Shown here piece by piece: positions 1 through 8,984 of a stretch of 38,604 nt of DNA. The translations under genes and the position numbers were made by a program. The notes below the pieces were generated by a model that did not search any database, was not told the DNA's origin, and worked only from the letters and a program-made list of their open reading frames with translations. This stretch comes from Gemmatimonadota bacterium (GTDB lineage: Bacteria > Gemmatimonadota > Gemmatimonadetes > Longimicrobiales > Gaopeijiaceae). Where the stretch lies: assembly GCA_003559555.1 (NCBI GenBank), contig PWLA01000137.1, forward strand, positions 1 through 38,604. The letters are read 5' to 3'. Every line of letters begins with the position of its first letter. Position 1 is the stretch's first letter.

Positions 1-272
1 CCCTGCACCTCCTCTACCAGCCCGGCCGCTCCGTCCGGTGCCGCGAGGGCACAGGGGATCACCACCGCGTCACATCCGGCCTCATCGCGGATCTGCTCCG
101 AGAGCTCCAGGAGCCGTTCCTCCCGACGGGCGGTGAGGACCAGGTCCCATCCCTCCTCTGCCAGGCACCGGGCCAACTCCCGGCCGATCCCCGCCGACGC
201 CCCGGTGACCAGGGCCCGGCCGCGCTCCGATTTCTGTGTCACACCATCACTCCCGTCCTCGAGGTTTGACAT
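1..272 (-). CDS. Short-chain dehydrogenase/reductase, N-terminal part (cut by window edge)
   Basis: The 90 visible residues are the first half of a Rossmann fold. The glycine-rich nucleotide-binding motif TGASAGIG is at residues 23-30. A second beta strand ends in TARR (about 48-51), and the arginines there usually signal NADP(H) preference in classical SDRs. The Asn and Tyr-x-x-x-Lys catalytic residues would lie beyond the left edge, so the substrate cannot be guessed. The ATG at 272 has no good Shine-Dalgarno sequence. An in-frame GTG at 242 follows GGGAG with a 5-nt spacer and would give a more usual N-terminus, so the true start may be there. The gene lies 48 bp downstream of the ATPase gene on the same strand and could share its transcript. 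The family is certain; the function is open. Confidence 0.85.
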   Translation of the reverse strand, partial: MSNLEDGSDGVTQKSERGRALVTGASAGIGRELARCLAEEGWDLVLTARREERLLELSEQIRDEAGCDAVVIPCALAAPDGAAGLVEEVQ

Positions 273-320
273 GGCCGTCAAAAGCTCGAAGAAGCCACAC
301 CTGCCCGCCACCCCCGGGGC

Positions 321-1820
321 TCAGCCGCCATCCCCGAACGATCCGCCCATGAGGTCGCTCAGCTCCAGGGCGGTGGCCAGGGGATCGGCGGCGACCCGAC
401 GCCGGAGCTCCTCGTCCATCCCTCCAGGGACCACCAGGACCGGGGTGCGGGCCTCCCGGCCAATCCCGTAGCGGGTCACCTTCATCCGCCGCTTCAGGTC
501 GTCGAAGGCCTCGGCGCCCACCGGCTCCTGGCTCCACACCGACTCCACGTAGCAGATCTGACCGTTGGTGAGCCAGCTCACCACCTGGAATTCGGTCTCT
601 CCTCCCCAGAATCCACCCACCTGCCGACCCGGGGCCGGGAATCGCTCCGCCGCATGCCGGCCGAACCACTGGGCCGTGGCCACCGGGAGCCAGCGGGCCA
701 GGTGGCCGTCCAGCCGGGGCCGGACCCGCCGGGCCCACACGTCCTCCGGGGACTCGGTGAGGAGGTGGCTGCGCACCGGCAGCATGCAACTGAACCAGAA
801 CGCCAGGAAGGGGTCGGTGAGCCGGTACCGCCGGTTCCGGGATCCCTCGGGGGCCCCCAGGGGGCGCAGCGTCCGGGCCAGCCCCATCTCCTCCAGCCGG
901 CGGAGATAGGGGGCCATCTGCCCCCCACGCTGGACCCCCGGGGTCCGGCGCCGGAGCTGGGACCAGTCCAGGGGGCCGAAGGCCAGTGCCCGGAGGAGCG
1001 ACCCGTACCGCTCCGGCCGCTGGAAGGTCATGGCCAGCCGCCGGAGGGGGCCGTCGTGGAGGTCTCCCCCGGGCGAGAGGACCCGCCGGATCACCGCTTC
1101 TTCCCAGTCAGACCCCGGCTCCTCGCCAGGGAGGTGGCCGGGATGATCCCCCAGGCAGGCCCACCGGAGGAAGGCGTCCCGGGCGTCCCGTCCGCCCTGG
1201 GCTCGGCCGGCGTCCCGGAGGGGAAGCGGGCCCACCCGGACCACCCGTGCCGGAAGGGGAAGCCCCTCCACCGGAGATCGGTCGGATTCGTCGCCAGCCC
1301 CGTCTCCCCCGCCCTCCAGGGTGATCACCACCCGGAGCGGCGCGCCCCGCCGCTCCGCCCGCTCCAGCGCCTCGGCCAGCTCCGAGGTGAGCTTCCGTCG
1401 AGCCGACACCAGTGCCTCCCAACCGTCCAGCGCCAGCACCAGGGGCCGGCCGTGGGTCGACGCCCGGTCCACCAGCCCCAGGAGCAGGGTCCGCCAGCCG
1501 GGCGTGCCCTCCGGGTCCGGGAGCACCCCGGGCCCCCTGGGGCGGGGCAGCTCGCCCAGGACGTCCTGGAGGAGGGCCCGGAAGTCGTCCAGGAGGTCCC
1601 CATCGGAGAGGGGGCTCACCTGCAGGCACACGGCCTTCCGGTCGGCCAGCACGGTGGAAAGCAGCGAGGTCTTCCCCGAACCCAGCGGGCCCTGGACCGC
1701 CACCCACCCCGGCGTGGGATCCGACATTGCCTCCCGAAGGGCCTCGCCCCCGGCGCCCTCCCACCATCGGTGTCGGGCTCGAGGCGAGGGGGGCCCTCCT
1801 GCCGACTCCTGGTTGAGCAC
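321..1820 (-). CDS. AAA-type ATPase with DUF234-like C-terminal region
   Basis: This 499-residue protein is laid out like the archaeal/bacterial ATPase plus DUF234 family (COG1672 type). A Walker A motif GPLGSGKT is at residues 44-51 and a Walker B-like strand LVLALDGWE near 130. A winged-helix-like middle follows, then a segment containing RYRLTDPFLAFWF, which is typical of the family just before the DUF234 region. DUF234 tails resemble PD-(D/E)xK nucleases with an E-I-D...E-x-K-W pattern. Here the matching stretches read ETEFQVV (about 408-414) and ESVW (426-429), so the Asp and Lys appear lost. The start is GTG at 1820 behind AAGGAGG. The AT-rich stretch 1821-1915 upstream probably holds its promoter. 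Cellular role unknown; members are often suggested to be mobile or defence-like regulators, and nothing here decides that. Confidence 0.8.
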   Translation of the reverse strand: MLNQESAGGPPSPRARHRWWEGAGGEALREAMSDPTPGWVAVQGPLGSGKTSLLSTVLADRKAVCLQVSPLSDGDLLDDFRALLQDVLGELPRPRGPGVLPDPEGTPGWRTLLLGLVDRASTHGRPLVLALDGWEALVSARRKLTSELAEALERAERRGAPLRVVITLEGGGDGAGDESDRSPVEGLPLPARVVRVGPLPLRDAGRAQGGRDARDAFLRWACLGDHPGHLPGEEPGSDWEEAVIRRVLSPGGDLHDGPLRRLAMTFQRPERYGSLLRALAFGPLDWSQLRRRTPGVQRGGQMAPYLRRLEEMGLARTLRPLGAPEGSRNRRYRLTDPFLAFWFSCMLPVRSHLLTESPEDVWARRVRPRLDGHLARWLPVATAQWFGRHAAERFPAPGRQVGGFWGGETEFQVVSWLTNGQICYVESVWSQEPVGAEAFDDLKRRMKVTRYGIGREARTPVLVVPGGMDEELRRRVAADPLATALELSDLMGGSFGDGG

Positions 1821-1886
1821 GCCCCCTCCTTTGAATAAGTGACTTTAGCCTAAATGAACTATTCTAAAATACCCCCGTTTTCCCCC

Positions 1887-1915
1887 TTCAACCACCCCTC
1901 CGGCCACCGTATAAT
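1887..1915 (+). promoter_or_regulatory. Candidate sigma-70 promoter of glnN
   Basis: A perfect -10 hexamer TATAAT is at 1910-1915 with a weak -35 (TTCAAC, 1887-1892) at 17-nt spacing. Transcription would start near 1922 and leave a leader of about 65 nt before the ATG at 1987. The stretch is notably AT-rich against its surroundings. The -35 matches consensus at only three of six positions, so an activator may be needed. Confidence 0.5.
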
Positions 1916-1986
1916 CAGAACGTGCAGATCGGATCCGCCGCCGCCGGCATCCGGAACCTACGGTCCAACCAAGCCCTGGAGAGCTC

Positions 1987-4173
1987 ATGCCCCCGGTCAC
2001 GACCCCCCGCTTCGACGCCCTGACCGCCGCCAAGAACTGGCCCTCCACCGAAGCCAACGGCCATCGTCCCAGGCTCAGCGTGGAGGAGGTCTTCGGCGAG
2101 AGCATCTTCGGACCCGCCGAGATGAAGGCCCGCCTTCCCCGGGACATCCACGAGCGCCTCCTGGAGACGCTGGAGGCCGGCTCCAAGCTGGATCCCTCGG
2201 TGGCCGACGCCGTGGCCGTGGCCATGAAGGAATGGGCCATGGAGAAGGGCGCGTCGCACTTCACCCACTGGTTTCAGCCCCTCACCGGCGCCACGGCCGA
2301 GAAGCACGACTCCTTCGTGGTCCCCACCGAACCGGGCAAGGCCATCACCGAGTTCTCGGGACGGGAGCTGATCCAGGGTGAGCCGGACGCCTCCTCCCTG
2401 CCCTCGGGCGGGCTGCGCACCACTTTCGAGGCCCGGGGCTACACCTCGTGGGACCCCACCTCGCCGGCCTTCATCATCGACGGACCCGGCGGGGCCACCC
2501 TCTGCATCCCCACCGCCTACTCCTCGTGGGCCGGAGATGCGCTGGACCAGAAGATCCCGCTGCTCCGCTCCATCGATGCGCTGAACAAGGAGGCCCGCCG
2601 GGCCCTCAAGCTCTTCGGCGTGAGCACGGTCCGGGTGACCCCCACCCTGGGACCCGAGCAGGAGTTCTTCCTGGTGGACCAGGAGTTCTACTACCGCCGC
2701 CCGGACCTCCTCACCACCGGCCGCACCCTCTTCGGCGCCAAGCCGCCCAAGGGGCAGGAGCTGGAGGACCACTACTTCGGAGCCATTCCGGACCGGGTCC
2801 TGGAGTACATGCAGGCGGTGGAGACCGAGCTCTACCGGCTGGGCATTCCGGTCAAGACCCGGCACAACGAGGTGGCGCCGGGGCAGTTCGAGATGGCCTA
2901 CACGTATGAGGAAGCCAACACCGCCGCCGACCACCAGCAGCTCATGATGTCCACGCTCCGGCGGGTGGCCCGGCGCTTCGGGCTGGTGTGCCTGCTCCAC
3001 GAGAAGCCCTTCGCCGGCGTGAACGGGAGCGGCAAGCACCTGAACTGGTCGCTGGCCACCGACCGGATGAACCTCCTGGAGCCTGGCGAGACGCCCCACG
3101 AGAACCTCCAGTTCCTCTTCTTCTGCACTGCCGTGCTCTTGGCGGTGGAGAGGCACCAGGACCTGCTTCGGGCCTCCATCGCCTTCGCCGGAAACGACCA
3201 CCGGCTGGGCGCCAACGAGGCGCCCCCCGCCATCGTCTCCGTCTTTCTGGGCGACCAGCTCACCGACATCTACGAGCAGATCGCCGACCTGGGGCACGCC
3301 GAGAGCTCCAAGCAGGGCGGCCTCATGGGACTGGGCGTGAGCGTCCTGCCGGACCTGCCGAAGCACGCCGGCGACCGGAACCGGACGAGCCCCTTCGCCT
3401 TTACCGGCAACAAGTTCGAGTTTCGGGCGGTGGGAGCCTCCCAGAGCGTGTCCTTCTCGGCCACGGCGCTGAACACCATCGTGGCCCAGGCCATCGACGA
3501 GCTCCGCACGAAGCTGGAAGCGGCCATGGAGGACGAACCGGACCTGCCCCGGGCCCTCCGCACCGTGCTGGCCGAGGTGGTCCCGGACGTGCGCCGGATC
3601 ATCTTCAACGGGGACGGCTACTCCGAGGCGTGGGAAGAGGAGGCGGCCCGGCGCGGGCTGCTGAACCTCCCCACCACCCTGGACGCCCTTCCCTACCTGG
3701 TCAATGACAAGAACGCCGAGCTCTTCGAGTCGTATGGCGTCCTGTCCAGGCGCGAGCTGGAGTCCCGCTACGAGATCTCCCTGGCCCAGTACTTCCACAC
3801 CATCAACATCGAGGGCGAGACCTCGGCGGAGATCGCCGCCACCATGATCCTGCCGGCAGCCGTCCGGTACCTGAACGAGCTGCAGGAGGGAGTGGTCCGG
3901 GCCCGTGAGACCGGGATCCGCGCCGAAGGCGTCACCAAGACCGCCAAGCGGGTGGCCGGGCTGGTGGACGAGCTGGAAGAGGCGCTGGAGGCGCTGGTGG
4001 AGCAGAACGCCGAGCTGGGCGGCGATGAGGTGGCCTCCAAGGCCGTCCACATGCGCCAGAACATCATCCCGGCCATGGACCGGGTCCGGGCCGTGGTGGA
4101 TCGGCTGGAGAAGGTGATTCCGGACGACCTCCGCCCCCTGCCCTCCTACCGGGACATGCTCTTCATCAAGTAG
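1987..4173 (+). CDS. glnN: Type III glutamine synthetase
   Basis: This enzyme makes glutamine from glutamate, ammonia and ATP in the cytosol. Its 728 residues match the large GSIII class rather than GSI (about 470). The N-terminal GSIII domain runs from residue 20 (LSVEEVFGESIFGPAEM) and contains SHFTHWFQP and EKHDSFV. Catalytic-core signatures follow: the metal-binding GPEQEFFLVD, the ATP-site NGSGKHLNWS, and NDHRLGANEAPPA. A long helical C-terminal tail ends the protein, as in GlnN of Bacteroides and cyanobacteria. The ATG at 1987 follows GGAGAG with short spacing, and a TATAAT box sits 70 bp upstream. The last 8 bp overlap the end of the convergent ketoacyl synthase gene. No adenylylation site or PII gene is seen nearby. 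Identification is secure. Confidence 0.97.
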   Translation: MPPVTTPRFDALTAAKNWPSTEANGHRPRLSVEEVFGESIFGPAEMKARLPRDIHERLLETLEAGSKLDPSVADAVAVAMKEWAMEKGASHFTHWFQPLTGATAEKHDSFVVPTEPGKAITEFSGRELIQGEPDASSLPSGGLRTTFEARGYTSWDPTSPAFIIDGPGGATLCIPTAYSSWAGDALDQKIPLLRSIDALNKEARRALKLFGVSTVRVTPTLGPEQEFFLVDQEFYYRRPDLLTTGRTLFGAKPPKGQELEDHYFGAIPDRVLEYMQAVETELYRLGIPVKTRHNEVAPGQFEMAYTYEEANTAADHQQLMMSTLRRVARRFGLVCLLHEKPFAGVNGSGKHLNWSLATDRMNLLEPGETPHENLQFLFFCTAVLLAVERHQDLLRASIAFAGNDHRLGANEAPPAIVSVFLGDQLTDIYEQIADLGHAESSKQGGLMGLGVSVLPDLPKHAGDRNRTSPFAFTGNKFEFRAVGASQSVSFSATALNTIVAQAIDELRTKLEAAMEDEPDLPRALRTVLAEVVPDVRRIIFNGDGYSEAWEEEAARRGLLNLPTTLDALPYLVNDKNAELFESYGVLSRRELESRYEISLAQYFHTINIEGETSAEIAATMILPAAVRYLNELQEGVVRARETGIRAEGVTKTAKRVAGLVDELEEALEALVEQNAELGGDEVASKAVHMRQNIIPAMDRVRAVVDRLEKVIPDDLRPLPSYRDMLFIK

Positions 4174-5743
4174 CCAGCGGCCGCGACAGCACGCACGCGT
4201 TCACCCCGCCGATCCCCATGGAGAGCTTCCCCATGGGTCGGCGGGGTGCCGGGCAGGCCTCGTCGAAGACGAAGCTTTCGTGCATCTCGCCGATCTGGGC
4301 GTTCAGCTCCGACCGGCTGAGGGGCGTGGGGTACAGGGCCCCCCGGGCCATCCCCAGGTACTGGGCGGTGAGCTCCCAGCCGCCCCCGGCGCTCATTCCG
4401 TGGCCGAAGGTCCCTTTCCGGGCGGTGACCAGCACGTCTTCGGGCAGCACGCCCCGCAGGGTCTCCACCTCCAGGTAGTCGCCAGGAGTGGCGGTGGCGT
4501 GGAGGTCCCAGCTCGCCACCTCGGCCGGCTGGACTCCACCGTCCTTCAGCGCCTGCTGGATGGCGTGAGTGGGGCCTTCCCGGGACGGGGTGATGATGTG
4601 ATCGGCATCGGAGGAGACCCCCACCGAAACCGGCTCCATTCCCAGGGGACTGAAGCCCCTGGCCTCCATGAACTCCCGATCGCCCACCACCCAGACCACC
4701 GACCCACCGGCCACGTGGGTCCCCCGGAGCCCGGTGAGGGGCTTGGATACCTGTCGGTCCGCCGCCAGGACCCGGCCCCGGTAGAAGCCGCCGACGATGA
4801 GTGGGTGAGGCGGCGGATCGGTGGCTCCCACCACCACGGCCCGGGCCTCTCCCCGCCGGATGGCGTCCACCGCCAGCTTCAGCGAGACCCCGAAGGTGGA
4901 ACAGGCCGCCACCGGGGCGAACGCCAGCCCGGTGATCCGGCCCAGCATGGAGACCTGCGAGGCGGGGGTGTTGGCGATGTTCCAGAGCACGTTGGTGGTG
5001 ACCTGGGTCCACGGAGGGGGAGGCGCACCCCAGCGCTCCTGGAGCCGGCTCTTCTCCTTCTCCTTCATCCGCAGGACCTTCATCTTGCCGGCCTCGACCT
5101 CGCCGGCCACCGAGATGGCTTCGATCGCCGCCAGGTCCGCCAGGTACTCCTGCAGAGCGTCGGATCGTGCGGCCCAGAAGGCATTCCACCGCCGCATGGC
5201 GTCCACCCGCTCGAAGTCGTCCTCGATCTCCCTGGACGGATCGGGTGGCACCTCCTCGCTCATCCCCTCCGGGTCATCGCGATAGGCCCGGAGCGCCTGG
5301 CAACGGTCGGGGTGGGCCCAGAACCGATCCCAGTCCCGCTGGGCCCGATCCAGGGAGAGTGAGGCGTCGTGGAGTGTGGGAAGCGCCCCCAGTCCGGTCC
5401 CGATGTAGACATGGGCCGCCGGTCCCAACTCCTGCAGAACCTTCTCGATCCCCGGATTCTGCTCCAGCGACTGGATGAAGGCCCCGATGGCGTAGAGGGT
5501 GGTGGGGTCCATCTTGGAGCGGAGCTGCGGATACCGGTTGGGCGGGAAGCGTTCCTCGATCCAGTCCCGGTAGCGCTCGAAGTCGAAGGCGGGCTGGCCA
5601 ACCAGGAAGGGATCCGGGCCGAACCCGTCGAAGGGCGAAAGCCAGCTCTCCGAGGACTCCAGGTTCCGGGCGAAACTCTCCATGTCGGGGGACCGAGGTG
5701 CCACGATCCCCCATCCGTATACGCCTACCTGCTTCAAGGGCAT
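4166..5743 (-). CDS. Beta-ketoacyl synthase, FabF-like, with a large helical insertion
   Basis: A thiolase-fold condensing enzyme of 525 residues. The likely Cys-His-His triad is Cys281 (AACSTFG), His415 (DLHATATP) and His448 (TFGHGMSAGG), the FabF/KAS II arrangement that performs decarboxylative Claisen condensation of acyl and malonyl thioesters. The C-terminal MGIGGVNACVL is the usual last strand. FabF proteins are about 410 residues. The excess is mostly one charged, probably helical block between IGTGLGAL (113-121) and PPPPW (about 241-245). I start at the ATG at 5743 because MPLKQVGVYGWGIVAP matches the expected first strand; the frame stays open upstream to 5884 but is Arg-rich and unlike protein. 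No acyl-carrier protein or reductase gene is adjacent, so this looks like an orphan synthase for a special lipid or metabolite rather than housekeeping FabF. Confidence 0.88.
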   Translation of the reverse strand: MPLKQVGVYGWGIVAPRSPDMESFARNLESSESWLSPFDGFGPDPFLVGQPAFDFERYRDWIEERFPPNRYPQLRSKMDPTTLYAIGAFIQSLEQNPGIEKVLQELGPAAHVYIGTGLGALPTLHDASLSLDRAQRDWDRFWAHPDRCQALRAYRDDPEGMSEEVPPDPSREIEDDFERVDAMRRWNAFWAARSDALQEYLADLAAIEAISVAGEVEAGKMKVLRMKEKEKSRLQERWGAPPPPWTQVTTNVLWNIANTPASQVSMLGRITGLAFAPVAACSTFGVSLKLAVDAIRRGEARAVVVGATDPPPHPLIVGGFYRGRVLAADRQVSKPLTGLRGTHVAGGSVVWVVGDREFMEARGFSPLGMEPVSVGVSSDADHIITPSREGPTHAIQQALKDGGVQPAEVASWDLHATATPGDYLEVETLRGVLPEDVLVTARKGTFGHGMSAGGGWELTAQYLGMARGALYPTPLSRSELNAQIGEMHESFVFDEACPAPRRPMGKLSMGIGGVNACVLSRPLAT

Positions 5744-5932
5744 GCCTCCCAGCGATGGTTCACGATCTCGGTAATGTCGCCCTCGAGGCCGGGTCGTGAA
5801 AGGGTGCCCTCTCCTCCTGAGCCTCCGCCTCCTCCGGAACGGCGATTCCGATGCGGGGTTTTCCCGGCGAGCCCCGCTCGGCACGAGGGTTCTACGCTTG
5901 CACCGCTCTTCACATCACCCGGAGACCCGACC

Positions 5933-6772
5933 ATGGACACTGGCTTCGATCTCGAAGGGACCCTGCAGACCCTCACCGATATGATGGCCGAATGGGGCCT
6001 GAGCGCCCTGGGCGCCATCGCCGTCCTGATCCTGGGTGCCTGGATCGCCCGTCGCATTCGTTCGGCCCTCCGAAACCGGCTGGGAAAGGCGGGACTCGAC
6101 CCCATGCTCGTCCCCTTCACCGCGTCGATGGTCTACTGGGGCCTGATGGCCTTCGTGGTCATTGCCGTGCTCGGGATCTTCGGCGTGCCTACCGCCTCCT
6201 TCATCGCCGTGGTCGGTGCCGCCGGTCTGGCCGTGGGACTGGCGCTGCAGGGCACGCTCTCCAACTTCGCCGCAGGGGTGATGATCCTCATCTTCCGGCC
6301 CTTCGTGGTGGGCAACTGGGTGGAGGTGGCCGGGGTATCGGGCACGGTGAAGGAGATCGGGCTCTTCTCCACCATTCTCTTCAGCGGCGACAACGTGAAG
6401 GTGGTGGTGCCCAACTCGCAGGTCTACGGCCAGACGCTCAAGAACTTCTCGGCCAACGACACCCGCCGGATCGACCTGGTTATGGGGGTGGGCTACGACG
6501 ACGACCTGCAGGTGGCCCAGGACACCATCCTGGAGGTCCTGGGATCGGACGAGCGGATCCTGGAGGAACCGGCCCCCACCGTGGCGGTCCACGAGCTGGG
6601 CGACAGCTCGGTAGACTTCGTGGTGCGTCCCTGGTGCAAGGCCTCCGACTACTGGCCTCTGCGCTGGGACCTGAATCGGCGTCTGAAGGAAGAGCTGGAA
6701 GCCGCCGGCTGCAACATCCCCTATCCCCAGCGGGACGTGCACCTCTTTCAGGAGTCGGGAACCGAAGACTGA
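5933..6772 (+). CDS. Small-conductance mechanosensitive channel (MscS family)
   Basis: The 279-residue protein has the minimal MscS plan: three N-terminal membrane segments (about 18-38, 60-80, 86-115), with the Gly/Ala-rich pore helix beginning GAAGLAVGLALQGTL. The beta domain follows with NWVEVAGVSGTVKEIG and VVVPNSQVYG, then the alpha/beta cytoplasmic cage to ECxP-like PYPQRDVHL. Such channels open on membrane tension and release solutes during hypo-osmotic shock. The ATG at 5933 is preceded by GGAG with an 8-nt spacer; the frame is open further upstream but without protein-like sequence. It is divergent from the ketoacyl synthase gene, and its last 25 bp overlap the end of the convergent gene at 6748. 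A second, unlike MscS paralogue lies at 8981-10384. Confidence 0.95.
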   Translation: MDTGFDLEGTLQTLTDMMAEWGLSALGAIAVLILGAWIARRIRSALRNRLGKAGLDPMLVPFTASMVYWGLMAFVVIAVLGIFGVPTASFIAVVGAAGLAVGLALQGTLSNFAAGVMILIFRPFVVGNWVEVAGVSGTVKEIGLFSTILFSGDNVKVVVPNSQVYGQTLKNFSANDTRRIDLVMGVGYDDDLQVAQDTILEVLGSDERILEEPAPTVAVHELGDSSVDFVVRPWCKASDYWPLRWDLNRRLKEELEAAGCNIPYPQRDVHLFQESGTED

Positions 6773-7305
6773 GGCTGAAGCGCGCCTCCGCTCACGATCC
6801 GCACCTGCCGGAGTCCGGCCTGGGAGAGGAGTGCCTGGAACTCCCAGACGTCGCCGGAGCGGAGTTCGTCGGGGATGCGTACTACGACCGGGAAGGGCCC
6901 ATCGGCCTCCCGGGCGACCCGGAGGACCGGCACGATCTCCACCATGGGGCGTTCGGGGAAGTGGAGCCGCACACCTCCCTCCTCGTCCTCGGCCACGGCC
7001 TCATCGCCCCCCTCCTCCCGCGCCCGGGCTTCCAGCTCCGGCGGGACACCAGCGGGGTTTCGGTAGGCGAGAACGAAGCTGGCCTCCCCCTCGGAAGTCA
7101 CCTGCACATCGGCTCGGAGGGGCGGCGGCGGCTCGGCGTCCTGCGCCGCAAGGGCTGGGGCAAGCGTGAAGGCCCCGGCTAAAGACAGCACGAAGAGAGA
7201 CACCCAAGCCCTTGTCCCCAAACGTTGTACGTACTCTTGTCTCACAAGTCTCTCGAGGTTCCCGGTAGCTGAAGGCTGCTGCCCTGGCCTGTTCCTACGG
7301 CCCAT
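6748..7305 (-). CDS. Small secreted protein of unknown function
   Basis: I do not recognise a family. Of the 185 residues, a hydrophobic export signal (WVSLFVLSLAGAFTLAPALAAQ) occupies about 34-55 if the ATG at 7305 is used, with probable cleavage after the Ala-rich ALAAQ. The mature part is acidic, with a run of Glu in the middle and beta-rich segments (VEIVPVLRVA, FPVVVRIPDEL), suggesting a small periplasmic domain. A GTG at 7245 would put the signal at a normal distance from the N-terminus and is the more credible start. The gene begins a few bases after the gamma-glutamyltransferase stop and is probably cotranscribed with it. Its 3' end overlaps the convergent mscS-like gene by 25 bp. Confidence 0.65.
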   Translation of the reverse strand: MGRRNRPGQQPSATGNLERLVRQEYVQRLGTRAWVSLFVLSLAGAFTLAPALAAQDAEPPPPLRADVQVTSEGEASFVLAYRNPAGVPPELEARAREEGGDEAVAEDEEGGVRLHFPERPMVEIVPVLRVAREADGPFPVVVRIPDELRSGDVWEFQALLSQAGLRQVRIVSGGALQPQSSVPDS

Positions 7306-7310
7306 TCGGC

Positions 7311-8984
7311 TCAGGGATCCAGCCCAACGGCACTTCCGTTCCAGCGAGGCTCAGCGACCCCGGTCATCCCGTCCGGATCCAGGCCCACCGCGTGAACCCG
7401 TCCGAAGTAGGAAGAGGGGGTGGGCTCCACCTCGAGCCCCATCCCCTCCACGAACGTCCTCACCCCCGGCTCCCATGCGGCCTCCTCCATCCGGAGCTCC
7501 AGCGGGCCCGTGGGGTGCACCCGGGGGGCCGCCACCGCCGCCTCCAGCGACAACCCCTGGTCCAGGACCCGGCTCACCACCTGGATCACCGCCGAGATGA
7601 TCCGGGCGTCACCGGCGCCGCCCAGCGCCAGGTACGGCTCGCCCCCTGGCGTCAGCACCAGGGTGGGGGCGATGGTGGAGGAGGGCCGGGAGCCGGGCTC
7701 GCTACCCAGGCGGGTGGCGTACAGGAAGCCCAGTCCGGGAGCCACCAGGCGCGTGCCCATGCTGGGCCCCAGAGACTGGGTGACCGACACCACCATTCCG
7801 GCCTCGTCGGCCACAGAGAAGTGGGTGGTGGACTCCCGATCCTCGCCGTCCTCTCGCTCCCCTCCCGGCAACCGAAGCCCCCCGGCCCGCTCCCGGGCGT
7901 GGGCCGGAGAGGTCAGGTGGGCCGCGCTCTCCTCCTCGGTGCCCACCGACATCCCCCGGTCGCCGATAGCGTGGCGCATGGCTTGTCCCACCAGCGCGAC
8001 CCAGGCCTCCTCCCCGGACAGGAGGATCTGGCTGTCGGGGAGCGCCTCCAGGGTCTGGAGCGCCTGGATCACCGCGTGCCCCGAGGCGGGGCGGAAGTTC
8101 GAGACCAGGGTGTGGCCCCGGTAGGTGCCCTCCACGAGGATGGCGTCCAGCGCCTGGTAGGCTGCCAGGTCGTCCCGGGTGATGAAGCCCCCGTTGCGGG
8201 CCATGTCGGCGTGAATCGAGTCGGCGATCCACCCCTCGTAGAAGACCTCCGGCCCCTCCTGGGCGATGGCCCGGAGAGTCCGGGCCAGCTCGGCCTGAAC
8301 CAGCCGTTCTCCCTCGGCGGGGGCCGTGCCATCAGGGCGGAGGAAGAGATCCCGGGAGGCCGGAAACCGGTCCAGCTCCTCCGCCGCCGCGGCCAGCCGG
8401 TCGGCCTCCCGCGCCGGCAGGTGGAAGCCCTCCTCGGCCAATCGGATGGCAGGAGCCATGACCGTGGTCAGGGGGAGGCTTCCGTACTCGTCGTGAAGAC
8501 GTGTCAGCGCTGCCACCACCCCCGGGACCGCGGCCCGGTCGTAGCCCGGCGCACCCCCCTCGGCATAGGAGGCCGGCACGGTGTTCAGCCCGTCGATCCC
8601 GTGGACGGCGCCGGCGGGGGTGCGGATCACGATGGACGCCCGTCCTGCGATCCCCGACATCCCCGGCTCGGTCACCGCAACGGCGAAGCCGGTGGCCACC
8701 GCGGCGTCAGCAGCGTTGCCGCCATCAGCCAGGATGCGGGCCCCGACCTGGCTGGCCGGGACCGACGCACTGGCGACCATCCCCCGGGACGACCGGGCCA
8801 CCTGGGCCGTCGGCTCGGTGACCCGGACCTCGGCGGCCGCCTCGACGGCCATCTCCATGGCCCGCTCCACCGCGGACGGGGTCGTCGTGGGCGCCGGCGG
8901 ACCGCCGCACGCCCACATGCTCCCCATGACTCCCAGGAGAAGCGCACCTCGGCCCCACCGGGGCAGTTCGGTCCAGCGGGTCAC
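7311..8984 (-). CDS. ggt: Gamma-glutamyltransferase, lipoprotein form
   Basis: This Ntn-hydrolase cleaves gamma-glutamyl bonds (for example in glutathione) and transfers the glutamyl group to water or amino acids. The 557-residue precursor carries a lipobox (GSMWAC, Cys26), so it should be exported and lipid-anchored. GGNAADAAVA near residue 90 is the family N-terminal signature. The autocleavage and catalytic Thr is in STTHFSVAD (about residue 386), and a C-terminal GGAGDARII block follows. Precursor length is normal. The gene overlaps the upstream YbdG-like channel gene by 4 bp (8981-8984), indicating translational coupling. It could supply Cys and Glu from external glutathione. Since ergothioneine genes lie just upstream, a link to gamma-glutamyl intermediates is possible, but export argues against a role inside that pathway. 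Confidence 0.93.
   Translation of the reverse strand: MTRWTELPRWGRGALLLGVMGSMWACGGPPAPTTTPSAVERAMEMAVEAAAEVRVTEPTAQVARSSRGMVASASVPASQVGARILADGGNAADAAVATGFAVAVTEPGMSGIAGRASIVIRTPAGAVHGIDGLNTVPASYAEGGAPGYDRAAVPGVVAALTRLHDEYGSLPLTTVMAPAIRLAEEGFHLPAREADRLAAAAEELDRFPASRDLFLRPDGTAPAEGERLVQAELARTLRAIAQEGPEVFYEGWIADSIHADMARNGGFITRDDLAAYQALDAILVEGTYRGHTLVSNFRPASGHAVIQALQTLEALPDSQILLSGEEAWVALVGQAMRHAIGDRGMSVGTEEESAAHLTSPAHARERAGGLRLPGGEREDGEDRESTTHFSVADEAGMVVSVTQSLGPSMGTRLVAPGLGFLYATRLGSEPGSRPSSTIAPTLVLTPGGEPYLALGGAGDARIISAVIQVVSRVLDQGLSLEAAVAAPRVHPTGPLELRMEEAAWEPGVRTFVEGMGLEVEPTPSSYFGRVHAVGLDPDGMTGVAEPRWNGSAVGLDP

Noticed and set aside
1915-4050. 711-codon open frame opposite glnN
   Set aside because: Mirror of the glnN coding pattern; no domain, no ribosome site.
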